Below, one piece after another: positions 33,601 to 45,735 of a DNA stretch of 64,000 nt. The DNA is taken from positions 275,858,330 through 275,922,329 of the forward strand of contig NC_061510.1 of assembly GCF_022539505.1 (NCBI RefSeq). The letters run 5' to 3'. The notes beneath the pieces were generated by a model. The model worked only from the letters and a program-made list of their open reading frames with translations. It ran no database searches and was not told the DNA's origin. The stretch is from Lolium rigidum (lineage: Eukaryota; Streptophyta; Magnoliopsida; Poales; Poaceae). The first letter of the stretch is position 1, and the number at the start of each line of letters is the position of its first letter. The translations under genes were made by a program, and so were the position numbers.

Positions 33601-34046
33601 TTGAATTCGATAACTCGGCAGTTGGATATATGGGAGAAACCGATCAGGTACTAGTACTAAAATTCCAGCAAGAAACGAAGATACACATCAATTTGGGTCT
33701 TCCTTACTGAGAGGCACTGAGTGGTATTTCGGTAGTTTCATTCATGTGACCATTTACCAAAACCTCAGCATTTCAGCAACACCATATCAAAAGAATCACA
33801 GAGCATCTGCTAACGTTCATGATAGGTTGCATCATGAAATGCACCTACAAAGATTAAATATGTAGGAACAGGATTACATGAATCAGTCTCACAAGACAAG
33901 CACCAGACACAAGTCTGCCATTTTACATTCCACTAAATGTTCACGCGATAAAACGCTAAAACAAAACTAGATATCATCAGGTAAACAAGAACAGAGTTCA
34001 AAATCTCTCCAGCCAACGCAACGGGACCCTCAGATGCACATCCATC

Positions 34047-35441
<1,395 letters not shown>

Positions 35442-35512
35442 CGTCGCCGGCGAAGGGTTTGGGAGTGTAGAGGTGGGAGGTGGAGGCGGCGGGCGGGGCG
35501 GAGAGGCCGATC

Positions 35513-35520
35513 CTTATATT
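35513..35520 (-). promoter_or_regulatory. TATA-like element of RPS5
   Basis: The minus strand reads AATATAAGG about 75 bp upstream of the RPS5 start codon. Transcription would begin near 35485, leaving a 5' UTR of about 45 bases. Confidence 0.5.
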
Positions 35521-35532
35521 GCTGCGAGGGGC

Positions 35533-35540
35533 TAGGGTTT
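35533..35540 (-). promoter_or_regulatory. Telo box (AAACCCTA) in the RPS5 promoter
   Basis: AAACCCTA on the minus strand lies just upstream of the TATA-like element. This motif is common in promoters of plant ribosomal protein genes and is bound by telomere-repeat-binding-type and related factors. Its position next to a ribosomal protein gene makes a functional role likely. Confidence 0.6.
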
Positions 35541-35649
35541 CTGATCTGACGGCCAGGGGAGACCCGCCAGACGGACGGTCAGGATTCGACCTGATCCATT
35601 CGCTTGGCTCCACCCCAAACCTAATTCCACGGTTTCCACCTCAGTCCGT

Positions 35650-36646
35650 AAATAGAGTATTTCCGTAACTTCAGAATTTCCATTTGTATACCCCTCAAGA
35701 AAAAAAGAATGCCCACTTGTATAATATGGACAATGCTGAACGTACCCAGGTAAAATCCCTAGCTCACCCACTCACTAAAATCTAAAATGTCGTTTATCCA
35801 ATCATTGAAGCGTACCTTCCACCTATGTAGCAATTTTTTTATTGTTGTAATTTTTTTTCCGCGGTGGAAAAATTGTAAAAAACTAGTGGCAACATTTTGA
35901 AAAGAACTATGTAGCAAAAAGATCTGAGTGCAGCAAATCCCTATTTGTCGCAGTAAATCCCCATCCATCACAGCTAAACTCCGAGATAAAAAAGTCAACA
36001 CACCTAGAATCAAGGCAGCATCTCACCCGTGTGTACGCAGTTTTGCAACATTTGGAAAAACACTCATGGACCATCAAAAAAATCAAGGAAGCTAACCTTT
36101 TGTTCGATCACTAACTTTGTCGAATCAAACTCGCCAGTGACGAATCTGGCTCGGCGGGTGAGTCTAAACTCATCCCCGTAGGTTGAGCACAAGATGTTGG
36201 GATGGAGGGTGGAGGTCGAGCACGGACGGGATGAGGCTAGGCTGTGTGTGTGTGTGTGTGGGTGGAGGCTGGAGGTTGACACCAAGGATGGAGGACGGAG
36301 ACTCAGGATGTTGGGATGGAGGGCGGAGGTCGAGCACGGACGGGACGAGGCCGTGGCTATATGTTGATGGGTTGCGTGCATGATGCTGCTAAACACATGA
36401 CCTGAAGGATGTAACTTTAGAATTTCCATTTGTATATCCCTCAGGAAAAAAATCCATTTGCATGAGGACAATGTTGAACGTCCCCAGGTAAAATCCTGGC
36501 TCACCCTCTCACTAAAATTTAAAATGTCGTTTATCCCATCATTCCAGCGTACCTTCCACCTATGTAACAATATTTTTTGCTGTTGTAATTTTTTTGCGGT
36601 GGTAAAAGTGTAAAAAACTCATGGCAATATTTTTAAAAGAACTATG
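35650..36646. repeat. Long direct duplication with a minisatellite between the copies
   Basis: About 240 bp starting 'agaatttccatttgtata' occurs at roughly 35670-35915 and again at 36418-36646, in the same orientation with clear divergence. Between them, a 44-bp segment 'ggatgttgggatggaggg...' occurs twice (36192-36237 and 36306-36351), and a (TG)n run lies at 36241-36260. No gene is supported here. The second copy is cut at 36646 by the start of an LTR. Confidence 0.65.
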
Positions 36647-38528
36647 TGTAAGGGTACATTGCCCCTAAGTGTGTTTTTTGGTAATTAATGAATATCCTCA
36701 ATGGACTAATGTTTTCATTGTGTTATATGAATGATTGTTGCATAGGTATTGCTTGTAGTCCATGTGTTGGATTCAAGTGTGGATGCCAAGAAGATAAATA
36801 TATATCTTTGGTATTGACATCAAGATCATAACTTTGAATATAAGAATATTATATGATCAAGATCTTGATCGAGAGTGTGAGTTCAAGAGAAAAATTCAAG
36901 ATTTGGCTCTAAGTTGGTGTCATGATAGTATCATGACTCATGAGTTGAGCTATGGTTGACTGAGGTTTAGAGCATGCAATCAAATGAAGAAGTACTTTAT
37001 GTACCTCAAGATATTATGATTGAGCATGAAAAGGTACAAGGTTGACCAAGACTAAGAGTGAAGATTGAATTCAAGTTGGTCAACACATGAAACATAAAAA
37101 GTGTACCACTTCAGATCATGCGATCTTGTGGTATGTTAAGCCTTGTGAATTATGCTTCATGAGCTAACCCACTATATATGTGCATGTGTGTTGTCTATGT
37201 TGGTTAGGTATCTTGCTATGGGCATGCATCAAGAGTATGATCTTATATAGCCCATATGAGGATGACATCAAGTATGGATGTCATCAAGGTTGAGAAGGAC
37301 AAGTTCAAGATGTGCGTATCAAGAAGATCATGCTTGAAGCTTGCCGTCCATTTAGTGATAATGGACATGTGAAAATGTACCTCAATGGAGCTTTCCAATA
37401 GTGATGTATAGGGGAGTAATCATGAGTCTTCACGAAGCAACAATGATCAAGTGGGCATTCCGACTTAAATGAAGCATGAAGCGTCATCATCAAGATCAAG
37501 CGGAATGCGCAAGGCAAAGGTATGGCCTTGCTAGTTTTTTCCTTTTACCGGTCTCAAGGTGGTTGTTGAGAGACCAGGTTATAGGATAGATAGCCGAACT
37601 ATCAAGAGGGACTTTCGGTTGGGTAACTTGATCGCATCGTCTTAGGAAGCTCAATCCTTTGCATTCTTTGCATCCGTATTCTTGTTGCTTCTTGGTGTTT
37701 TTCTGTGTGAGGTTCTTGAGCTTGTTGCTAGCTTTTCAACAAGTCCAAGTTCATCAAAAATGGAATCCGTATGCATCTTGTGTTGCGTTTTCGAGTTTGG
37801 ATGTCTTTACGTTTCTTGATGTTGGGAGGATCCCTCTCTAAAATAATCTAAAATATTATGTGAGGAGTCTCAATATTTACAATATTTATTGGGGTTCTAT
37901 TCAGCGTTATCTTTTCAACAAAATTATTTTCATTTCAAACGGAGTCCAGGTGCAAAAGTTGTCGCATTGTCGACGTTAGGGTCGGCGTGATGGGTGCTGC
38001 TGCCGGGCTGCCCGACACCTGGGCCGGCATGCTGGGTGCTGCTACCGGGTAACTCGACACCTGGGCCGGCATGCCGAGTGCTTCTACCGGGTAACTCGGC
38101 ACCTGGGCCGGCATGCCGGGTAGGTCAGCACCCTGGCCGGCCCTTCCGAGCTCAGCGCCGATTGGCTCGATTTTGGCTCAAACAGTCATTTTTCTTGAAG
38201 GGGTATAAAAGGGGCCTTCTTCCCCATTGTTTTCTAGGGTTCTTAATCACGTTTTTACCACCATTCTTGAACCTCTTAAGCTTGCTTCCTCTCCCTTTCC
38301 TCCCGTGATTCTTGCATATTCTTGAGGAATTTCAAAGAGGAGATCTAGATCTACAACCTTTACCAATCAATTTCTCTTGTAAGTGAGGGTAACTCTTGGG
38401 ATCTAGATATTGGAGTCATTTGTTGATTTCCTCCTTTGTTATTGCTCTCTAATTTGTCCATAGCATTTGTTGCTTTGGTGGAATTGGAGTGTGAAGGATT
38501 TAACCACCTTTGGTGTTCTTGCTTTTGC
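36647..38528 (+). mobile_element. Truncated LTR of a plus-strand retrotransposon
   Basis: The block starts TGTAAGGGTACATTGCCCC, a grass LTR start, directly after host sequence that matches the upstream duplication. It runs 1.9 kb until the Copia LTR at 38529. It contains a strong TATA box (38204-38210) followed by a CT-rich leader, as in U3-R. A GC-rich patch at 37985-38150 holds three to four copies of a ~50-bp unit (cacctgggccggcatgc...). The remainder of this element is absent, because the far side of the Copia element is a different sequence. The family is not identified. Confidence 0.65.
38204..38210 (+). promoter_or_regulatory. TATA box of the truncated LTR
   Basis: GGGGTATAAAAGGGGCC is a well-formed TATA box, followed about 30 bp on by a pyrimidine-rich leader. 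It gives the LTR a plus orientation. Confidence 0.6.
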
Positions 38529-39035
38529 TGTAGGATAACGTTGCATAGAAAACAAAAATTTTCCTACCGCGAACACGCAATCCAAGCCAAGATGCAATCT
38601 AGAAGACGGTAGCAACGAGGGGATGATCAAGACTAACCCTTGAAGAGATTCCAAAGCCTATAAGAGTAGGCTCTTATTGCTGCGGTAGACGATCACTTGC
38701 CGCTTGCAAAAGCGCGTAGAAGATCTTGATCACGATCGGTTCCGGCGCCACGAACGGGCAGCACCTCCGTACTCGGTCACACGTTCGGTTGTTGATGAAG
38801 ACGACGTCCTTCTCCCCGTTCCGGCGGGCAGCGGAAGTAGTAGCTCCTCCTTGAATCCGGCAGCACGACGGCGTGGTGGCGGTGGCGATGGAGATCTCGC
38901 GCGGAGCTTCGCTAAGCGTGCGGGAGAAGAGGAGGAGAGAGGGACGGCTAGGGTTGGGAGAGGGGTGGCCGGCCACCTATGGGGTGCGGCCAAGCTATGG
39001 GGCTTGTGGTGGTCAGCCCCTCTCCTATGCCCCTC

Positions 39036-39043
39036 ATTATATA
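39036..39043 (-). promoter_or_regulatory. TATA box in the left Copia LTR
   Basis: The minus strand reads CCTATATAATGAGG. The same element is at 46245-46238 in the other LTR. Confidence 0.6.
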
Positions 39044-39562
39044 GGTGGAATCCCCAAGAGTTGGTAGTCCAAGTCTTCGAATAAGACCCCAACACCAAAA
39101 CCTTCCCAAAGGTGGGAAACCTACTCAAGGAGGAGTCCCACCCAAGGTGGGACTCCCACCTTTCCTTAGGTGGGGTGGCCGGCCACCTCTAGGTGGAGCC
39201 CACTCGGGACTCCTCCTCCTTAGGGTTTGGCTGGCCATGCTTGTGGAGTCTTTCGTGGACTCCACCTTCCATAGTGCGTTTCTTCCGGACTTTTCTAGAA
39301 CCTTCTAGAACCTGCCATAGAATGCACCGCGATCATTTCCAAACTTGGAATATGACTTCCTATATATGAATCTTATTCTCCGACCATTCCGTAACTCCTC
39401 GTGATGTCCGGGATCTCATCCGGGACTCCGAACAAATATTCGAACTCCATTCCATAATTCAAGTTCTACCATTTCAACATCCAACTTTAAGTGTGTCACC
39501 CTACGGTTCGTGAACTATGTGGACATGGTTGAGTACTCACTCCGACCAATAACCAATAGCGG

Positions 39563-39910
39563 GATCTGGAGATCCATAATGGCTCCCACATATTCAACGA
39601 TGACTTTAGTGATCGAATGAACCATTCACATACGATACCAATTCCCTTTGTCACGCGATATTTTACTTGTCCGAGGTTTGATCTTCGGTATCACTCTATA
39701 CCTTGTTCAACCTCGTCTCCTGACAAGTACTCTTTAGATCTGGAGATCCATAATGGCTCCCACATATTCAACGATGACTTTAGTGATCGAATGAACCATT
39801 CACATACATTACCAATTCCCTTTGTCTCGCGATATTTTTACTTGTCCGAGGTTTGATCTTCGGTATCACTCTATACCTTGTTCAACCTCGTCTCCTGACA
39901 AGTACTCTTT
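39563..39910. repeat. 174-bp tandem duplication inside the left Copia LTR
   Basis: The segment starting 'gatctggagatccataat' at 39563 restarts at 39737 and runs on to 'caagtactcttta' again. The partner LTR has one copy (about 46757-46930). Confidence 0.85.
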
Positions 39911-40501
39911 ACTCGTATCGTGGTATGTGGTCTCTTTATGAACTCATTCATATGCTTGCAAGACATTAGACGACATTCCACCGAGAGGGCCCAGAGTATA
40001 TCTATCCGTCATCGGGATGGACAAATCCCACTGTTGATCCATATGCCTCAACTCATACTTTCCGGATACTTAATCCCACCTTTATAGCCACCCATTTACG
40101 CAGTGGTGTTTGGTGTAATCAAAGTACCTTTCCGGTATAAGTGATTTATATGATCTCATGGTCATAAGGACTAGGTAACTATGTATCGAAAGCATATAGC
40201 AAATAACTTAATGACGAGATCTTATGCTACGCTTAATTTGGGTGTGTCCATTACATCATTCATATAATGATATAACCTTGTTATTAATAACATCCAATGT
40301 TCATGATTATGAAACTAATCATCCATTAATCAACAAGCTAGTTTAAGAGGCATACTAGGGACTTCTTGTTTGTCTACATATCACACATGTACTAATGTTT
40401 CGGTTAATACAATTCTAGCATGATATATAAACATTTATCATAAACATAGAGATATAAATAATAACTACTTTTATTATTGCCTCTAGGGCATATCTCCTTC
40501 A

Positions 40502-40514
40502 GTCTCCCACTTGC
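40502..40514 (-). promoter_or_regulatory. Polypurine tract of the Copia element
   Basis: The minus strand reads GCAAGTGGGAGAC directly before the 3' LTR. This is the typical plus-strand primer position and sequence of Angela/BARE elements. Confidence 0.7.
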
Positions 40515-40550
40515 ACTAGAGTCAATAATCTAGATTACATTGTAATATAC

Positions 40551-41123
40551 CTAACACCCATGGCATTCTCGGTGTTGGTCATGCTTTGCCCTAGGGAGAG
40601 CTTTAGTCAACGGATCTGCTACATTCAGATCAGTGTGTACTTTGCAAATCTTTACTTCTCCATCTTCGATGTACTCGCGAATCGAGTGGTAACGCAGCTT
40701 GATATGCTTCAGCCTCTTGTGTGACCTTGGCTCTTGTGCATTGGCGATGGCACCCATGTTATCACGAGTAAATGATTAATGGGTCCAATGCACTAGGAAC
40801 CACACCGAGCTCTACAATGAACCTCTTCATCCATACCGCTTCGATGAAGCCTGCGGAAGCCGCTATGTACTCTGATTCCGTTGAAGACTTCGCCACCGTG
40901 CACCGCCTTCGAGCTTGCCCAGCTTATCTGCAGCACCATTCAATATAAACACGTACCCAGATTGTGACTTAGAGTCATCAGGATCAGTGTTCCAACTTGC
41001 ATCGGTGTAACTTGTTACAACGAGCTCTTGGTCACCTCCATAACAAAGAAACATATCCTTAGTTCTTTTCAAGTACTTCAGGATATTCTTGACCGCTGTC
41101 CAGTTGTTCCATTCCTGGATCAC
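40551..41123 (-). pseudogene. Copia RNase H domain, frameshifted
   Basis: Two frames carry the domain that degrades the RNA strand during reverse transcription. The upstream part (41123-40863) has NILKYLKRTKDMFLCYGG, SYTDASWNTD and SQSGYVF. The downstream part (40757-40551) has HIKLRYHSIREYIEDG and ADPLTKALPRAKH, the standard end of a Copia polyprotein. Frames change between 40863 and 40757, where the segment with the catalytic Glu region is scrambled. Confidence 0.85.
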
Positions 41124-41456
41124 TTTGATATCTCGCTAGTCAAACTAACAACATGCGCTATATCCGGTCTTGTACATAGCATGGCATACATAATAGAGCC
41201 TACTCGCCGAAGCATAGGGGATTTGATTCATCCTTTCTCTTTCTTCCGCCGTAGCCGGTCCTTGAGTCTTACTCAAGACCTTGCCTCGGTAACATAGGTA
41301 AAAACCCTTTCTTACTTTCGTCCATTCTAAACTTCTTTAGAATCTTGTCCAGGTATGTACTCTGTGATAGCCCTATTAGGCGTCTTGATCTATCTCTATA
41401 AATCTTGATGCCTAATATATATGATGCTTCACCAAGGTCTTTCATTGAAAAACTCG

Positions 41457-42543
41457 TTATTCAAATAACCTTTTACACTCGCTTAATAGTTCTATATCAT
41501 TCCCGATCAATAATATGTCATCTACATATAATATCAGGAATGCTACAGAGCTCCCACTCACTTTCTTGTAAATACAGGCCTCTCCATGACACTGTATAAA
41601 CCCGAAGTCTTTGATCACCTTATCAAAGCGTCGGTTCCAACTTCTCGATGCTTGCTTCAGTCCATAGATTGAACGCTGAAGTTTGCATACTTTGTCAGCA
41701 TTTTTAGGATCGACAAAACCTTTGGGTTGTACCATATACAACTCTTCCTCAATGTCTCCATTAAGGAACGCCGTTTTGACATCCATCTCGCCAAATCTCA
41801 TAATCGAAAAATGCAGCTATTGCTAACAAAATCCTCACAGATTTTAGCTTCGCTACGGGTGAGAAAGTCTCATCGTAGTCAATACCTTGAATTTGTCGGA
41901 AACCCTTTGCGACAAGTCGAGCTTTATAGACAGTAATATTACCATCAGCATCTGTTTTTCTCTTGAAGATCCATTTATTCTCGACAGCCTTTCGGCTATC
42001 AGGTAAGTCTACCAAAGTCCATACTTTGTTATCATACATGGATCCCATTTCGGATTTCATGGCCTCTTGCCATTTGTTGGAATCTGGGCTCATCATCGCT
42101 TCTTCATACGTCGCAGGGTCCTCATCATTGTTATCCACAATCATGACATTTAGACAAGGATCATACCAATCAGGAGTGGCACGTTCCCTTGTCGATCTGC
42201 GAGGTTCAGTAGTTTCCTCGTTCGAAGTTTCATGATCATTATCATTAGCTTCCTCTGTTGCCGGTGTAGGCGGTACAGGTACATCTTCCGGTACTGCGCT
42301 ACTCTGATCAACGAGTATAGATTCATTAATCTCATCGAGTTCTACTTTTCTTCCAGTCACTTCTTTAGTGAGAAATTCTTTCTCAAGAAAGGTTCCGTTC
42401 TTAGCAACAAAGATTTTGCCTTCGGATCTGTGATAGAAAGTGTACCCTATAGTTTCCTTAGGGTATCCTATGAAGACGCATTTCTCCGCTTTGGGTTCTA
42501 GCTTGTCCGGTTGTAACTTTTTACATAGGCTTCGCAACCCCAA
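41457..42543 (-). pseudogene. Copia reverse transcriptase, frameshifted
   Basis: The segment 42543-41761 holds the integrase C-terminal tail (EKCVFIGYPKETIGYTFYHR), an acidic linker, and the start of the polymerase (WIFKRKTDADGNITVYKARL, FSPVAKLKSVRILLAIAA). The continuation in another frame (41801-41457) has MDVKTAFLNGDIEEELYM, VCKLQRSIYGLKQASRSW and the catalytic LILYVDDILLIGN. Active-site aspartates are therefore still encoded, but the frame is broken near 41790 and after 41457. Confidence 0.9.
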
Positions 42544-43284
42544 ACTTTAAGGAACGACAGCTTAGGCTTCTTATTAAACCATAATTCATACGGTGTCGTT
42601 TCTACGGATTTTGATGGTGCTCTATTTAAAGTGAATGCGGCTGTCTCTAATGCATAACTCCAAAATGATAACGGCAAATCAGTAAGAGACATCATAGAAC
42701 GAACCATATCTAAGAGAGTTCGATCACGACGTTCGGACACACCGTTTCGTTGTGGTGTTCCCGACGGTGTCAATTGTGAAAGTATTCCGCATTTCTTTAA
42801 ATGCATGCCAAACTCATAACTCAGATATTCACCTCCGCGATCAGATCGTAGAAATTTAATCTTCTTGTTACGTTGATTTTCTACTTCACTTTGGAATTCC
42901 TTAAACTTCTCAAAAGTTTCGGATTTATGTTTCATGAAATAGATATACCCATATCTACTCAGATCATCTCGTGAAGGTTAGAACATAACGATAACCACCG
43001 CGCGATGCTACACTCATTGGTCCGCACACATCGGTATGTATGATTTCCAATAAGTCAGTAGCTCGCTCCATCATACCAGAAAATGGAGTCTTAGTCATTT
43101 TTCCCATTAGACATGCTTCGCATCTATCAAGTGACTCAAAGTCAAGTGATTCAAGTAATCCATCAGCATGGAGTTTCTTCATGCGTTTCACTCCAATATG
43201 ACCAAGACGACAAGTGCCACATATAAGTAGAATTATCATTAAGTTTAATTCGCTTAGCATCAATGTTATGTATATGCGTATCAC
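42498..43284 (-). pseudogene. Copia gag-pre-integrase and integrase, frameshifted
   Basis: The first part (43284-42964) has the zinc-binding region (LGHIGVKRMKKLHADG, then CEACLMGK) and the first catalytic Asp region (LEIIHTDVCGPM). The second part (42935-42498) has FLRSDRGGEY with the second Asp, and TPQRNGVSERRDRTLLDMVR, where the catalytic Glu is kept. Integrase inserts the cDNA into chromosomes. The two parts are out of frame near 42950. Confidence 0.88.
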
Positions 43285-43796
43285 TACTATCGAGATCTAA
43301 CAGAAATAAGCCATTCTTTTGTGGTGCTCGACCATAAAAGATATTATTCATAAAAATAGAACAACCATTATTCTCAGACTTGAATGAATAACCGTCTTGC
43401 ATTAAACAAGATCCAGATATAATGTTCATGCTCAACGCAGGTACATAATAACAATTATTTAGGCTTAAAACTAATCCCGAAGGTAGATGTAGAGGAAGTG
43501 TGCCGATCGCGATCACATTGACCTTGGATCCGTTTCCAACGCGCATCGTCACTTCATCTTTCAAGCAGCTTGTCGCTTATTCTTTAGTTCCTGTTTCGAG
43601 TTACAAATATGAGCAACCGAATCCAAGTATCAAATACCCAGGTACTAGAACGAGAACTAGTGAGATAAACATCTATAACATGTATATCAGATATACCTTC
43701 TTTCTTCTTCTTGACAAGGCCGCTCTTCAGATCTGCCAAATACTTGGAGCAATTACGCTTCCAGTGGTCCCTTCTCCTTGCAGTAATAGCACTCAA
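43163..43796 (-). pseudogene. Copia gag zinc knuckle and protease region, frameshifted
   Basis: The frame 43796-43584 has the end of the nucleocapsid knuckle (DHWKRNCSKYLADLKSG) and the protease entry STWVFDT, where the Copia active site D-T/S-G is expected. One extra T in 'acttgg' turns the following Gly codon out of frame. The protease body continues at 43564-43163 (VGNGSKVNVIAIGTLPLHLP, LNNCYYVPALSMNIIS). This enzyme would cut the polyprotein. Confidence 0.8.
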
Positions 43797-44538
43797 GCAT
43801 CGTGCTTAGGGCCGTTCTTAGGTTTCATAGGAGGCGTGGCAGCTTTCTTGCCACCCTTCTTGAATTTTCCCTTAGACTTGCCTCTGTTTCTTGAAACCGG
43901 TGGTCTTGTTGACCAGCAACACTTGGTGCTCTTTCTTGATCTCAATCTCAGCAGTTTTTAGCATGCCAAAGAGTTCAGGTAACTCCTTGTTCATGTTCTC
44001 GTATATTGTAGTTCATCACAAAGTTCTTATAACTTGGTGGCAGTGATTGAAGGACACGATTAATCCCCGATCTCGTTAGGAATCACTATTCCCAAGTCAC
44101 CGAGTTTCTTCGCATGCCCGGTCATGGCGAGCATGTGCTCACTAATGGAGCTGCCTTCTTCCATCATACAGCTCGAAGAAATGTTTCGATGCTTCATAGC
44201 ATTCCACGGCCGCATGAGTCTCAAAAATAGCTTTCAGCTCATTCATCAACTCATGAGGATCGTGGTGCTCAAAACGTTTTTGAAGATCGGATTCCGGATC
44301 GCACAGGATGGCACACCGAACTTGAGAGTACCGAGTTTTCCGAGTCTCGTAAACAGCTTTTACTTCATCGGTTTCAGTTTCGCAGGAGGGTCACCTAGCG
44401 GTGCATCAAGCACATATTGCAGATTTCCGCCAGAGAGGAAGATCCTCACATGACGGAACCAGCTCGGTGAAGTTGCTACCGTTGCTCTTAAGCTTTTCTT
44501 TCTCTAGGAACTCGGTTAAAATTGATTGAGGACGCCAT
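43797..44538 (-). pseudogene. Copia gag capsid region, frameshifted
   Basis: The ATG at 44538-44536 begins MASSI and then, after a one-base slip, TEFLEKEKLKSNGSNF, a usual Angela/BARE gag start. The capsid continues in several frames toward the knuckle, with pieces such as ELFGMLKTAEIEIKKEHQ around 43960-43890. No single frame longer than about 110 codons remains. Virus-like particle assembly from this copy is not expected. Confidence 0.7.
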
Positions 44539-45722
44539 CTCTACAACATATATTTGCAATAGTTTAGACTAAGTTTATGACAAATTGAGTTCAAATTTTA
44601 ATTCAACATAATTAAAAATCTAGGTGAACTCCCACTCAAAACAATATCCCTCGCATTGTCTTAGTGATCACACGAACCAAATCCATCGCACCTCAAATCG
44701 ATCATCACGAGAAAAGGTGTAATTTCAATGGCGAACACTCAAAGTGTTCATCATATCAATCATATGATTCATGCTCTACCTTTCGGTATCACGTGTTCCG
44801 AGACCATGTCCGTACATGCTAGGCTCGTCAAGGCCACCTTAGTATCCGCATGTGCAAAATCGTCTTGCACCCGTTGTAAGTACTTATCGAATCTATCACA
44901 CCCGATCATCACGAGATGCTTCGAAACGATAAGACTTGATAACGGTGCTACTAAGGATGAACACTTTATTATCTTGAGATTTTAGTGAGGGATCATCTTA
45001 TAATGCTACCGTCGCGATCTAAGCAAAATAAGATGCATAAAAGGATTAACATCACATGCAGCTTCATATGTGATATGATATGGCCCTTTTGTCTTTGCGC
45101 CTTTGATCTTCATCTCCAAAGCACGGACATGATCTCCATCATCTTCGGGCATGATCTCCATCATCGTCGGCGAAGCACCAAGGTCAATGGCGCCGTCTTC
45201 ATGATTGTCCTCCATGTAGCAACTATTACAACTACTTTGAAATACTACTCAACATGAAATTTAAAGACAACCATAAGGCTCCCGCCGGTTGCCACAATAC
45301 AATAATGATCATCTCATACATATTCATCATCACATTATGGCCATATCACATCACCAAACCCTGCAAAAACAAGTTAGACGCTCTCTAATTTGGTTTGCAT
45401 ATTTTACGTGGTTTAGGGTTTTCGATATAGATCTAATCTACCTACGAACATGAACCACAACGTTGATACTAATGTTGTCAATAGAAGAGTAAATTGAATC
45501 TTTACTATAGTAGGAGAGACGGACACCCGCAAAGCCTCTTATGCAATACAAGTTGCATGTCGAACGAGGAACAAGTCTCATGAACGCGGTCATGTAAAGT
45601 TAGTCCGAGCCGCTTCATCCCACTATGCCATAAAGATGCAAAGTACTCAACTAAAGATAACAAGAGCATCAACGCCCACAAACCATTGTGTTCTACTCGT
45701 GCAACCATCTATGCATAGACAC
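44539..45722 (-). other. Copia leader between primer-binding site and gag
   Basis: About 1.2 kb is untranslated leader, as is usual for Angela/BARE elements, which have long leaders thought to include packaging and dimerisation signals. No gene is supported in it. Confidence 0.6.
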
Positions 45723-45734
45723 GGCTCGATACCA
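45723..45734 (-). promoter_or_regulatory. Primer-binding site (initiator tRNA-Met type)
   Basis: The minus strand reads TGGTATCGAGCC one base inside the 5' LTR, close to the standard Copia site TGGTATCAGAGC. The difference is a CAG-to-CG change of the type seen at other CAG sites in this window. Confidence 0.7.
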
Positions 45735-45735
45735 C

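Larger units (their letters stand above)
38529..40501 (-). repeat. 3' LTR (left copy) of the Copia element
   Basis: This LTR is 1973 bp long. It is larger than its partner mainly because of a 174-bp tandem duplication. Its U3 end (right side) is almost identical to the partner, while the R/U5 side (38600-39200) differs clearly. A TATA box (TATATAAT, minus strand) lies at 39043-39036. Confidence 0.88.
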
